A stretch of DNA of 64,000 nt. It comes from Gammaproteobacteria bacterium. GTDB taxonomy: Bacteria > Pseudomonadota > Gammaproteobacteria > Chromatiales > Chromatiaceae. Shown piece after piece: positions 43,802 to 52,760 of this stretch (position 1 is the first letter of the stretch; each line of letters starts with the position of its first letter). The notes below the pieces were generated by a model that saw only the letters and a program-made list of their open reading frames with translations, searched no databases and was not told where the DNA came from. Position numbers and translations under genes: made by a program. Where the stretch lies: assembly GCA_011389885.1 (NCBI GenBank), contig JAABTK010000001.1, positions 1 through 64,000 of the forward strand. The letters are read 5' to 3'.

Positions 43802-46270
43802 ATGTTGTTTTCACTTAAAAGCCTCCTTCAGTGGAAGCCGGACGCGGGGGAGTTTACCGCGCCGTTGACCACGCCGCAGGCGTTCCAGTTTCGGGTGGAT
43901 CGGTTCCCCAAGGGGATCGATAACGCCCATGTGGACGTGTATCTGAGCCCCAAGTTCATTGACGCCACGCATCAGTTGATCAAGCGCCTGATCCAGCACG
44001 AGGCGGGGGAGGTGTTCGGTCAGCGCAAGCCGGCGCCGTCGATGGCAGACATTGAGCAGTTTCGCAAGACCTATTCGGCGGTGATGGAGGCGGGCATGGG
44101 CATGGCCCGCAAGACCTCTCAGCCGGAGCTGATTCAGTTGTTGCAGTTTTCGGTGATAAAGTTCCTGCTGGAGTCGGTGGCGTCGCTGTTGCGCCAGCAT
44201 CGGGAATCGCTACAGCATGCCCAGACCTATGGCGACGGTCAGTCCAGCATGAAGGCGGTGCAGCTCCATGAACAGTTGGTGAAGCTGGCGAAGGAGGAGC
44301 CGGAGCTGCACCGCCGCGTCACCCAAAAGCTGTTCATGTATCTGTATAAGCTGGAGACCATGAACCTGCGCAAATTGCGCAAATCCATGCTGGGTCGCTC
44401 CTGGCCCATACCCAAGCGCATGCTGTTCAATCCGATGCTGCATTTGTCCAGTCTGTGGCACGACGAGCAGCTGATGAAGAGCTACACCTTGGTGGGGACG
44501 GACAAGGACGATTTGCGGGTCTTCGACCGGGTTAACCGAATCGTCACCGGCCTGTTTAAGGAGTTCCTGCCCGAGTGGTCGCTGCCGCCGGTGGTCCCGA
44601 ATCGGCTGCCGGGGGTGGAGGAGGACAGCGATTCGACGCAACTGCGCCAGCGCCAGGATCAGGGCACGCTGAACGGGTTCCTGGAGGTGGAGCTGCTGCT
44701 CAACCGGGCGCTGCGGGACGATGAATACCTGGAGGGGCGCACCTCTTGGCTCGACGACCCGGAAAACATGGAGCGCATTATTCATTGGTCGCCCAAGGGG
44801 CTGGAGCGCCGCAAGCAGCCGGGGGCGCTCAAGGAGGTGAGGCAATGGCAGCATTTCCATACGCTGTTGCTGGACCAGATCTATCATGAGCTGCGGCGCT
44901 CGGGGTTTTTGAAGAAGGTATTGGCCGCGCGCGAGACCCCCGGGCTGTACGAGGAGTTTCATGGCGAGGTGCCGGTGCGTTTGCTGGAGCATTATCTGGA
45001 GGGCGGGCTGTCGGGGCGGCAGATGCAGAAACGCCTGGCCGGCCTGCATGGGCTCGAAGACCCGGCGGCCGTGTATAAGGCGCTGAGCCAGAAGCGCGGG
45101 GCGCTGAACCGCATGCCTAAGGCGCAGCAGCGGCGCGTGGCGCATGATTTTTTGAAGGATTTTCTGATCCTGCGGCGCGACCTCAAGCTCGCCTATCAGG
45201 CCTATTGGATCATGAACCAGGTGCGGTTGCTGACCCATTCGGAGGACATCGAGCTGTCGCGCAGCAATCGCAGCCTGCACGAATTCGTGCTGGTGGAGGA
45301 GCAGCGCGGCGAACAGCATCATATCCGTAGCCATGTGATTATTAAGGCCGACCTGCGGGGCTCCACCCGCATCACCGACGAACTCAGGGCCAAGAACCTG
45401 AATCCGGCCACCCACTTCAGCCTGAACTTCTTTGGTCCCATCAATAAGCTGTTGGAGCGTTTCGGGGCCAAAAAGGTGTTCGTGGAGGGCGACGCGGTGA
45501 TTTTGGCCATCTACGAATACGAGGACGCGCCCTACGACTGGCTGTCGGTGGCGCGGGCCTGCGGGCTTTCGCTACGCATCCTGGAGGTGGTGGATACCCA
45601 GAACGCGCAAAACCGCAAGTACAGCCTGCCCGAATTGGAGTTGGGGCTGGGGGTCACCTATCGGGACGAGGCCCCGGCCTTTCTGTTCGACGGCGACCAC
45701 GAGATTATGATTTCGCCGGCGATCAATCGCGCGGATCGGCTCTCGTCCTGCGCCAAGGGGCTGCGCAAGACCTCCTTGGAGCGCGAGGTCAAGCGCGGGG
45801 TCGAGGTGGTGGCCCCGGTGGACCAAGGGATTCAGCAGAAGCAGGGCGAGGATAATCTGTTGCGTTACAATGTCAACGGCGTTGAGTTGGACGCCGAGGC
45901 GTTCCACAAGCTAAAGACCGAAATGGCCATGCACAAGGTCAGCGGGCCGGTTTCGGGCTATTCAGAGCAAAGCCTGTTCTATTTGGGGCGCTATCCGGAC
46001 AAAAACGGCGCCATGCAGTGGATCATCATCCGCGAGGCGCCGATTCGGCTTTGGATCGGCAATGATGCCAGCACCGAGGAGGAATGGGGGCGGCATTTCT
46101 ACGAGGTGATTACCTCAGCGGAGGTGCTGGCGCAGCTCAAGCGCCAGGTGCGTCAAGCCAACCATAACGTGGATAAAACCGGGGTGGGCGAGGTCTGGAG
46201 CGACCAGACCGGCGAGGCGATCCGCACCCAAGGCGGGCCGGCCGCATCGGCCCAGCCTGCGCCTAAATAG
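43802..46270 (+). CDS. Large protein with a class III cyclase-like domain
   Basis: An 822-aa protein. The first 500 residues are mainly helical and unrecognised (many LxxLL-like repeats, no transmembrane segment). Residues about 512-640 resemble a class III nucleotide cyclase: HVIIKADLRGSTRITDEL carries the first metal Asp near 516 and KKVFVEGDAVILAIYEYE the second near 561, followed by GLSLRILEVVD and a GVTYRDEAPAF strand. The next part is unrecognised. Whether it makes cAMP or cGMP or is a degenerate sensor is unknown. The start is the ATG at 43802; the ribosome-binding site is weak. Confidence 0.6.
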   Translation: MLFSLKSLLQWKPDAGEFTAPLTTPQAFQFRVDRFPKGIDNAHVDVYLSPKFIDATHQLIKRLIQHEAGEVFGQRKPAPSMADIEQFRKTYSAVMEAGMGMARKTSQPELIQLLQFSVIKFLLESVASLLRQHRESLQHAQTYGDGQSSMKAVQLHEQLVKLAKEEPELHRRVTQKLFMYLYKLETMNLRKLRKSMLGRSWPIPKRMLFNPMLHLSSLWHDEQLMKSYTLVGTDKDDLRVFDRVNRIVTGLFKEFLPEWSLPPVVPNRLPGVEEDSDSTQLRQRQDQGTLNGFLEVELLLNRALRDDEYLEGRTSWLDDPENMERIIHWSPKGLERRKQPGALKEVRQWQHFHTLLLDQIYHELRRSGFLKKVLAARETPGLYEEFHGEVPVRLLEHYLEGGLSGRQMQKRLAGLHGLEDPAAVYKALSQKRGALNRMPKAQQRRVAHDFLKDFLILRRDLKLAYQAYWIMNQVRLLTHSEDIELSRSNRSLHEFVLVEEQRGEQHHIRSHVIIKADLRGSTRITDELRAKNLNPATHFSLNFFGPINKLLERFGAKKVFVEGDAVILAIYEYEDAPYDWLSVARACGLSLRILEVVDTQNAQNRKYSLPELELGLGVTYRDEAPAFLFDGDHEIMISPAINRADRLSSCAKGLRKTSLEREVKRGVEVVAPVDQGIQQKQGEDNLLRYNVNGVELDAEAFHKLKTEMAMHKVSGPVSGYSEQSLFYLGRYPDKNGAMQWIIIREAPIRLWIGNDASTEEEWGRHFYEVITSAEVLAQLKRQVRQANHNVDKTGVGEVWSDQTGEAIRTQGGPAASAQPAPK

Positions 46271-46514
46271 CGGACACAGCGGCGCTTAGGAACGCAGAGG
46301 ACGCGAAGGAGGAACGCAAAGAGCGCAAAGGTTTTTTATGCTGGATTGTGGACGGGGGCTTGGGGGCTTCGCTCGCCCCGGCTAACGGTCATGGCGTGAT
46401 GCACCACCCCGGGAGAATCAGCCCAAGGAGTGGCAGTCCTCAAAGCCTCGGCCTCCGCGGGGGGGCTTTGGAGGTCGAGGCTTCAGCCGCGGCGTCGGTC
46501 CGCTTAGATGGCCG
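46271..46514. repeat. Dispersed intergenic repeats
   Basis: AGGAACGCAGAGGACGCGAA near 46290, a GGCTTCAGCCGCGGCGTCGG module near 46480 and related modules fill this gap between convergent genes. No gene is supported. Confidence 0.7.
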
Positions 46515-48464
46515 TTAGCCGCTGTCTGCGGCGCGGTTCGTGGTTTCCGTCGCCCCCACTTGGGTGGCTCCCACTTGATGCATGTGGTGTGCCAGGCGGA
46601 CGGTCTCCTTGCCCAGCCGGCGGTCGTAGAACACCCGGTAGGCGAGCACCCGCTTGACGTAGGTGCGGGTTTCGGTGAATGGGATGGTCTCGATCCAGAC
46701 ATCGGCGGGGGTGCTGACATCGGGCATCCAGGACTTCACCCGGTGGGGGCCGGCGTTGTAGGCGGCGGTGGCGAGCACCAGGTGCTGGTCGAGCTGGTCG
46801 AGCAGGGTGCGTAGGTAGCTGGTGCCGAGGTTGATGTTTAGGTCGGGCTGGGTCAGGTCGTGGTGATCCGGGGCCGCGAGGCGCAGCCCCTGCGCCACCG
46901 AGCGGGCCGTGGCGGGCATGAGTTGCATTAGGCCCATGGCCCCCGCCGAGGAGCGCACATCGGCCATGAAGGCGCTTTCTTGGCGCATTACCGCGAAAAT
47001 CCAGGAGTCGTCCAGCTCGCGTTCCCGGGCGCGCGCCGCCACATGCTCGCGGTGCAGCAACGGAAAGCGCAGTTCCAGGTCGTCCCAGTAGTCGGCCTTG
47101 GCGGCGGCGAAGATGGCGCGGTCGGCCCAGCCCCACTCGGCCGCGATGCGGGCCGCGGCCAGGTGGCCGTCGGCGTCTAGGCGCTTGCCGAGCAGGCGCC
47201 ATTCGCGCCGGGCATCGATGATGCGCCCGAGCGCCAACAGCTCCTGGGCGCGGGCGATTGCCGGCAGTGCGCGCAGTTCTTCCAGGGTCGGCAGGTCCGG
47301 GGTCAGGGTCTTGTGTTCCAGGTTATACGGCAGTTCCGCCCGATCTGCGGCCAGAAAACCGTAGTAGGTGGGTTCGCGGGCCAGTTCGGCGTACAGGGCG
47401 GCTGCGCTGGCTTGATCCCCTTGCAGCTCCAGCGAGCGGGCGCGCCAATAGCGCCAGGTCTCTTCCTCCAGGGCATCCGGAGGGAGTTGATCGATCCAGA
47501 CGTGGATGCGCTTCCAGTCGCGCCTTTCCAGTGCCTCGCGAATGGCGCGTTCGATGAGGTCCGCTTCCGCCTCGCCGCTGAGTACCTGGTCCATGAATTC
47601 GAGGTTTTGCGGGTGGTTGCGCCACAGCATGCGCCAGGCGATGGCGCTCTCGGCCTGATAGCGCTCGACCGGGGTGAAGGGATAGGCGTCGGCGATGCGC
47701 TCCCAGGCCGCCAGGGCCAGGTTTTCGTCGGCCTTGGCCAGGCGTTGGATGCCATGCACTAGGATGGCGTTGCGGTGGCGGTGGTCTTGTTCGAACAGGC
47801 CGGACTGGGTCACCGCGGCGGGTTTGTTATGCACCTCGATCCAGCGTTCCACCCAGGGGCGCTCGGCGGCCGGCAGGTAGCGTGCGAGATACCGCGCCAG
47901 CCCCGGTTGGGCGGCCTGCATGGCCAGTGCGATGCGCTGCCAAACCAGGGTATCGTCCAGCCGGCCGGCGGCGCGCCAGGCATCGAACAGCGGGTCGCAG
48001 GCGCTGGGGCGCGACTGGCCGTGCAGCCAGATCGGTTCCGCTTGCAGCAGGGCCAGTTCCTGCGAGCCGGTTCGGATTAGCGCGGTGAGCTGATGGCAGC
48101 GCAGTTCGGTGTTGTCGGTGTCCTGGTAAAATTCCCGGTATTGCTGCCAGCGCCCCTTTTGCGCCAAATGCTTGAGCCATTTCTTGCGCAACCATACCGC
48201 CTGCGGGGTGTCGCTATAGGCCTCCAGGAAGCCTTGAACCTCGGACGGCTGCAACTGGGCCACCCGGTCGCGCATTTCGCGGTATAGCAGGTAGGGGTAG
48301 AGGGGGTAGTCCTTCAGGCGCGGCTTGATTTTTAGGTATTGCGCCCTATCTCCCCCACTTAGCGCCCGTTCCGCGGCGATGAAGTCGGTCCTTTGGGAGG
48401 CCTGGGCGGGGCCGGCCAAGGGGGCGAGAAAGAGCAGAAGCAGGCAGGCGATGCGAATAGTCAC
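46515..48464 (-). CDS. slt: Soluble lytic murein transglycosylase Slt
   Basis: A 649-aa periplasmic enzyme of the Slt70 type. The signal peptide (TIRIACLLLLFLAPLAGPAQA) is followed by a long alpha-superhelical region (residues about 30-470) and a C-terminal goose-lysozyme-like SLT domain, with the catalytic Glu in AVMRQESAF near residue 495 and the motifs GAMGLMQLMPATA and LNINLGTSYLR. It cleaves peptidoglycan with formation of 1,6-anhydromuramic products. GTG 48464 has AGGAACG upstream and begins the signal peptide; the open frame extends further upstream without signal. Confidence 0.93.
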   Translation of the reverse strand: MTIRIACLLLLFLAPLAGPAQASQRTDFIAAERALSGGDRAQYLKIKPRLKDYPLYPYLLYREMRDRVAQLQPSEVQGFLEAYSDTPQAVWLRKKWLKHLAQKGRWQQYREFYQDTDNTELRCHQLTALIRTGSQELALLQAEPIWLHGQSRPSACDPLFDAWRAAGRLDDTLVWQRIALAMQAAQPGLARYLARYLPAAERPWVERWIEVHNKPAAVTQSGLFEQDHRHRNAILVHGIQRLAKADENLALAAWERIADAYPFTPVERYQAESAIAWRMLWRNHPQNLEFMDQVLSGEAEADLIERAIREALERRDWKRIHVWIDQLPPDALEEETWRYWRARSLELQGDQASAAALYAELAREPTYYGFLAADRAELPYNLEHKTLTPDLPTLEELRALPAIARAQELLALGRIIDARREWRLLGKRLDADGHLAAARIAAEWGWADRAIFAAAKADYWDDLELRFPLLHREHVAARARERELDDSWIFAVMRQESAFMADVRSSAGAMGLMQLMPATARSVAQGLRLAAPDHHDLTQPDLNINLGTSYLRTLLDQLDQHLVLATAAYNAGPHRVKSWMPDVSTPADVWIETIPFTETRTYVKRVLAYRVFYDRRLGKETVRLAHHMHQVGATQVGATETTNRAADSG

Positions 48465-48632
48465 GGGCGACGTTCCTAGGGCTCGAATAAAGCAGGCATG
48501 CCGGCGGCGGCAGGCCCCGGCATAGATTGGACCCAAGCTTAAGTCGCAAGCGGTGATTCTTCAAGAACCCATTTCGGCCGCCGATAAGCGGTCGCAGTTG
48601 GCGGGTCCGTGCGACCCGCCCCGGAGCAGCCC

Positions 48633-49073
48633 ATGAATTTGACCGACGACCAAGTGGAAATGGACCTCAAGAGCGGCATCTCCGCCTTCGAGGCCAAGTA
48701 TTTCGGCGACGCCTCCAAGCTGCTTTCGCCGTTGGCGAACGCGGGCCACCCCGAGGCCCAGTACCGGATGGCGATTATGGCCCAAAACGGCCTCGGCATG
48801 GTGGAGAACCAGCTATTGGCCTATAAGTACATGAAATCGGCCGCCGAGCAGGAATTGGCGGTGGCCCAGCATGGCCTGGGCTTTATGTACATGCAGGGCG
48901 AATGCGTGGAGCAAAACTACCCCAAGGCGATTGAGTGGTTCAAACAGGCCGCGGAGCAGGGCCTGCAAGGCTCCCAGGCCACCCTGGGCATGATGTATCA
49001 GGAGGGGCGAGGGGTGGCGGCGGACCCGGAAGAGGCCAAGAAATGGTACGCCATGGCCGGGTTTGAGATGTGA
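48633..49073 (+). CDS. Sel1-repeat protein
   Basis: A 146-aa cytoplasmic protein made of about three to four Sel1-like (TPR-related) repeats: NAGHPEAQYRMAIM, AVAQHGLGFMYMQG, GLQGSQATLGMMYQEGRGV and the ends AKKWYAMA. Sel1 proteins usually scaffold protein interactions; the partner here is unknown. No signal peptide is present. The ATG at 48633 with GGAGCAGCCC upstream is preferred to the GTG at 48609. It is divergent from slt and followed convergently by the phosphopantetheinyl transferase gene five bases away. Confidence 0.82.
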   Translation: MNLTDDQVEMDLKSGISAFEAKYFGDASKLLSPLANAGHPEAQYRMAIMAQNGLGMVENQLLAYKYMKSAAEQELAVAQHGLGFMYMQGECVEQNYPKAIEWFKQAAEQGLQGSQATLGMMYQEGRGVAADPEEAKKWYAMAGFEM

Positions 49074-49077
49074 CCAT

Positions 49078-49758
49078 TCAGGGCGACCACAGGAAGGACT
49101 GACAGCCTTCGATGCCCGAGTGGCGCCCCCGCGCCAGGCAGGCCAGCCAGTCGGCCCTGGGGGCCAGGTGCAAGGTCTCGGTGCCCTCCCAGCTATGGGG
49201 CTGAAATACGCCCCCGCCGTGGAGCTTGGCCCGCGCCTCCAGCGCCGTCCAGTGGTACAGAAAGAGTTCCGAGCGCTCGCCCGCAGGGGCGCTTTCGATG
49301 GCGGTGACCGCGGTTTCGGGTAGAATCCGCCGCGCCATGCGCAGCGCGTCCTTCACCTCTCGGATCGGTTCCAGGTCGAGCCCCAGCGGTGAGCGGTCCG
49401 CCACCGCCAGCATGGCCAGGCCGTCGGAATGACTCAAATTGAATTGCAGGTGGTTGGACTGCTGGGCCAGGCTGGGCTTGCCCTGTTCCCCGTAATGGAA
49501 TTGCAGGGCCCCCGGGGCGGTCTCCAGATAGGCCCCGAGGATGCCGCGCAGGGCCGAGCGGGCGGCGATGAAGCGCTCCCGGACGCGCGGGATCAGGTAC
49601 CGGTCGGCCCGGCGTTGCTCATCCTCACTCAGCCATTCCCGACGCCCCGGGCGGTCGAGTTCCATCAGCCAAAGGTGGACCTCCGACAATTTGGGCAGAT
49701 TCGCGCCCGCGCTGGGGCTCCAATGTTCGATGCGGTGAACGGGTAGGTTCGTGGCCAT
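49078..49758 (-). CDS. 4'-phosphopantetheinyl transferase (Sfp type)
   Basis: A 226-aa Sfp-type enzyme that transfers phosphopantetheine from CoA to carrier proteins of fatty-acid, polyketide or peptide synthesis. Core motifs are FNLSHSDGLAMLAV and GLDLEPI near residues 107-128, and WTALEARAKLHGGGVF near 169. In that last motif the usual Lys of the WxxKEA pattern is Leu, while Glu is retained; some gammaproteobacterial members may share this variant, so activity is likely but not certain. No synthase cluster is in view. Confidence 0.83.
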   Translation of the reverse strand: MATNLPVHRIEHWSPSAGANLPKLSEVHLWLMELDRPGRREWLSEDEQRRADRYLIPRVRERFIAARSALRGILGAYLETAPGALQFHYGEQGKPSLAQQSNHLQFNLSHSDGLAMLAVADRSPLGLDLEPIREVKDALRMARRILPETAVTAIESAPAGERSELFLYHWTALEARAKLHGGGVFQPHSWEGTETLHLAPRADWLACLARGRHSGIEGCQSFLWSP

Positions 49759-49912
49759 GGTCTGGTTGCCCGCGGTGCGGGGGTTTCCTGCGATAATGGT
49801 AAGATTATCACTGTTTTTTTGCTTAGGCTATTGGCGGGGGTGTTTATCCCAAAATGCGGTAGGGAATCTTCGGGAATAGCCTGAGGCCGATGCGGAGAAC
49901 CCCTCAATTCCG

Positions 49913-51700
49913 ATGATTCAAGATTCAGATCGCCGTTCCAGGCCCGTGCCGAGCGCCGTCGCTACCCGCATCATCCGTCGCTCGGCCGCCGATTGCGCCG
50001 CGCTGCCGCCGGACCTGCACCCGGTGTTGCGGCGGGTCTACGCCGGCCGCAGCCTGCGCGAGCCGCGGGAGCTGGAGCGCGCCCTGGCGCAGTTGCCCCA
50101 ACCCGAGACCCTGGCCGGCATGGCGGCGGCGGCGGCGCTGTTGCAGCACGCCCTGGAGCAGGGCCGGCGGATCCTGGTGGTGGGGGATTTCGACGCCGAC
50201 GGGGCCACCAGCAGCGCCTTGGCGGTGTTGGGGTTGCGCGCCCTGGGGGCGGCGGAAGTGGACTTTCTGACGCCGAATCGTTTTGAATACGGCTACGGCC
50301 TGACCCCGGAGATCGTCGCCGCGGCATTGCAGCGCGCGCCGGACCTGATCGTCACCGTGGACAACGGCATTTCCAGCCTCGACGGCGTGGCCGCGGCCCA
50401 GGCCGCCGGGACGCCGGTGTTGGTGACCGACCATCACCTGCCCGGCGAGACCCTGCCCGCGGCGGCGGCGCTGCTCAATCCGCGCCTGGATCCGAGCTTC
50501 GCGGCGCCCAACCTGGCGGGCGTGGGCGTAATGTTTTATTTATTGGCCGCCCTGCGCGCCCGTTTGCGCGCGGCCGGTTGGTTCGAGGCGCGCGGCGTGC
50601 CGGAGCCGAATTTGGCCGAGTGCCTGGACCTAGTGGCGCTCGGCACCGTGGCCGATGTGGTTCCGCTGGACCACCCGAACCGGATCTTGGTGCATCAGGG
50701 GCTGGCGCGCATGCGCCGCGGGCGTTGTCGCCCCGGTATCCTGGCCCTGGCGCGAGTCGCCGGGCGGGCGCCGGAGCGGCTCACCGCGGCCGACCTGGGG
50801 TTCGCCATCGGCCCGCGCCTGAATGCGGCGGGGCGCTTGGCGGATATGGGCCTGGGCATTCGCTGCCTGCTCACCGAAGACCCCGCCGAGGCCATGGACC
50901 TGGCCGCCCAGCTCGATGGCTTGAACCGCGAGCGCCGCGAGATCGAAGAGGGCATGCGGCAAGAGGCCCTGGCCGCGCTTGAGCCGCTGCACGCCGAGCT
51001 AAACCCCGAGGCCATGCCCTTCGGCCTCTGCCTGTTCGATGCCGCCTGGCATCAGGGCGTGATCGGCATCCTCGCGGCCCGCCTGCGCGAACGCTTTCAC
51101 CGCCCGGCCATCGTCTTCGCCCCGGGCGAGGCGGGCGCCGTCAAGGGCTCGGCCCGCTCGGTGTCGGGGCTGCATATTCGGGATGCACTGAATAGCGTGG
51201 CGGTGCGCCACCCCGGCTTGATCGAAAAATTCGGCGGCCATGCCATGGCCGCCGGCTTGACCCTGCGCGCCGAGGCCCTGGCCGAGTTCGAGCGCGCCTT
51301 CGATCAAGAGGTGCGGCGTCACCTGAGCGTTGCCGACCTGGTGGGCGTGGTGCAGTCGGACGGCCCCCTGGAGCCCCGCGACTTCAGCCTCGACCTGGCG
51401 GCGCAACTGCGCGCGGCCGGCCCCTGGGGGCAAGGCTTCCCCGAGCCCACCTTTGATGGGCGCTTTCGGGTTCAACACCTGCGGGTGTTGAAGGCGCGGC
51501 ATCTAAAGCTCGCGCTGGTCCCCGAGGCCGGGCAATCACCGCTGCCGGCGATCGCCTTTTCCCAGGCCGAAGACGCCGACTTCGGGGTCGGCGACTGGGT
51601 GGAGGCGGCCTACCGGCTGGACCTCAACGAATACCGCGGCGAGGTCGAGCTGCAACTTAACGTGCAATGCATTCAAAAAGCGAACGGCGCACCCTTATGA
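49913..51700 (+). CDS. recJ: Single-stranded-DNA-specific 5'-3' exonuclease RecJ
   Basis: A 595-aa DHH-superfamily exonuclease used in RecF-pathway recombination, base-excision repair and mismatch repair. The metal motifs are VVGDFDADGATSS near residues 90-102, TVDNGISS, TDHHLPGE near 172 (the DHH) and the C-terminal DHHA1 motif HQGVIGILAARL with GGHAMAAGLTL. Length is normal. The ATG at 49913 gives the expected N-terminus. Its stop overlaps the darP start as ATGA. Confidence 0.95.
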   Translation: MIQDSDRRSRPVPSAVATRIIRRSAADCAALPPDLHPVLRRVYAGRSLREPRELERALAQLPQPETLAGMAAAAALLQHALEQGRRILVVGDFDADGATSSALAVLGLRALGAAEVDFLTPNRFEYGYGLTPEIVAAALQRAPDLIVTVDNGISSLDGVAAAQAAGTPVLVTDHHLPGETLPAAAALLNPRLDPSFAAPNLAGVGVMFYLLAALRARLRAAGWFEARGVPEPNLAECLDLVALGTVADVVPLDHPNRILVHQGLARMRRGRCRPGILALARVAGRAPERLTAADLGFAIGPRLNAAGRLADMGLGIRCLLTEDPAEAMDLAAQLDGLNRERREIEEGMRQEALAALEPLHAELNPEAMPFGLCLFDAAWHQGVIGILAARLRERFHRPAIVFAPGEAGAVKGSARSVSGLHIRDALNSVAVRHPGLIEKFGGHAMAAGLTLRAEALAEFERAFDQEVRRHLSVADLVGVVQSDGPLEPRDFSLDLAAQLRAAGPWGQGFPEPTFDGRFRVQHLRVLKARHLKLALVPEAGQSPLPAIAFSQAEDADFGVGDWVEAAYRLDLNEYRGEVELQLNVQCIQKANGAPL

Positions 51701-52206
51701 ATCAAGAGCTAGAGCAGACCGAGGAAGACCTGGGCCCGAGCAAGAGCCAGCGCAAACGCAATATGGTGGAGCTGCAAAAGATGGGCGAGGCGCTGATGGC
51801 CATGAAGCCGGCGGCCTGGACCCGCTTCTCCTTTCAGCCCCGGCTGCACGAGGCCCTGCACGAGTCCCTGCGAATCAAGAAACCCAACGCCAGGCGCCGG
51901 CATGTACGCTTTCTGGCCAAGCTGCTGGACCGCGAGGACACCGACGCGGTGCAAGCGGCCATCGACCGCTTAGAAGAGCGTAAGCGCGGCGACCGCCAGC
52001 GCCTGCACCTGCAAGAGGGCTGGCGGGAGCGCTTGATTGATGCCGGCGATGAGGCCCTGGGGGCCTTTCTGGCGGTCTATCCGCAGGCCGATCGGCAGCG
52101 CCTGCGGCAACTCATCCGCGACGCCCGCAAGGAGCGCGACGGCGACAAGCCCCCCGCCGCCGCCCGCAAGCTGTTTCGGCTGATCCGCGAGCTGGATCAA
52201 GGGTAG
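51697..52206 (+). CDS. darP: Ribosome biogenesis protein DarP (YjgA)
   Basis: A 169-aa protein matching the dual-action ribosomal maturation protein DarP (YjgA, DUF615), which binds the 50S subunit during its late assembly. The charged N-terminus and PSKSQRKRNMVELQKMGEAL, the HVRFLAKLLDRED motif and the C-terminal RKLFRLIREL are characteristic. The ATG at 51697 overlaps the recJ stop; an in-frame start at 51667 within recJ is possible but less likely. It is coupled to recJ here. Confidence 0.92.
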   Translation: MNQELEQTEEDLGPSKSQRKRNMVELQKMGEALMAMKPAAWTRFSFQPRLHEALHESLRIKKPNARRRHVRFLAKLLDREDTDAVQAAIDRLEERKRGDRQRLHLQEGWRERLIDAGDEALGAFLAVYPQADRQRLRQLIRDARKERDGDKPPAAARKLFRLIRELDQG

Positions 52207-52760
52207 TGCAGCGGCGCCTAAGTATCGGAAACCACCCAGGCGCCTTCGGAGCGCAGGGCACGCGGGGAACCGCAGCGGACGCAGAGCGGCGTTTCGATTG
52301 AAGGGATCAGCGCCGCACCCGATACCCGCCGCTTCAGCGGCGAATGCACTGCGCTGGCCCGCCCCCTGTATGTCTGCGGGCTCGAGGCGTACACGCCTTG
52401 GCCCGGGCGCGTAACCGGAAACCCGCGCAGCCCTCCGGCCGGGGATAGGATGTGCCGAGCAACGAGGCGCATCGCCCGGGCTCGTGCGGGACCGAGGCGA
52501 AATGGACCATTGAACCGCGAATAGACGCGAATACTCAGTTCGCTACAGGCGGAACCAGACGCGCCTTGCGGGTGCGCGACAAGTACGCCTGCGCACAGAT
52601 AACGGAAACAACCCCATCTAGGAACGCAGAGGGCGCAGAGGACCGAGTAGGCCGTCGAAATCGGGCAATTATTCGAGCGCAGGATTCGCCGGCTTCTGGC
52701 TTTGATTTCCGGCATAGAATGCTTGCCCGCTTTTTGCGCTAAGCGTAGAGAGGAAAAGGT
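52207..52760. repeat. Mosaic intergenic repeats with dispersed ~110-bp repeat, copy B
   Basis: Modules seen are GCGGACGCAGAGCGGC near 52274, ATTGAAGGGATCAGCGCCGC near 52297 (a second related empty version of the MITE target repeat, inverted), GCCGCTTCAGCGGCG near 52329 and the inverted ~110-bp repeat at about 52443-52548 matching 15037-15152. AAGTACGCCTGCGCACAGAT and AGGAACGCAGAGGGCGCAGA follow near 52590-52640. No gene is supported. Confidence 0.8.

Noticed and set aside
44210-45415. Open frame of 401 codons opposite the large cyclase-like gene
   Set aside because: Low-complexity composition and antisense position; the plus-strand gene has the conserved cyclase-like motifs.
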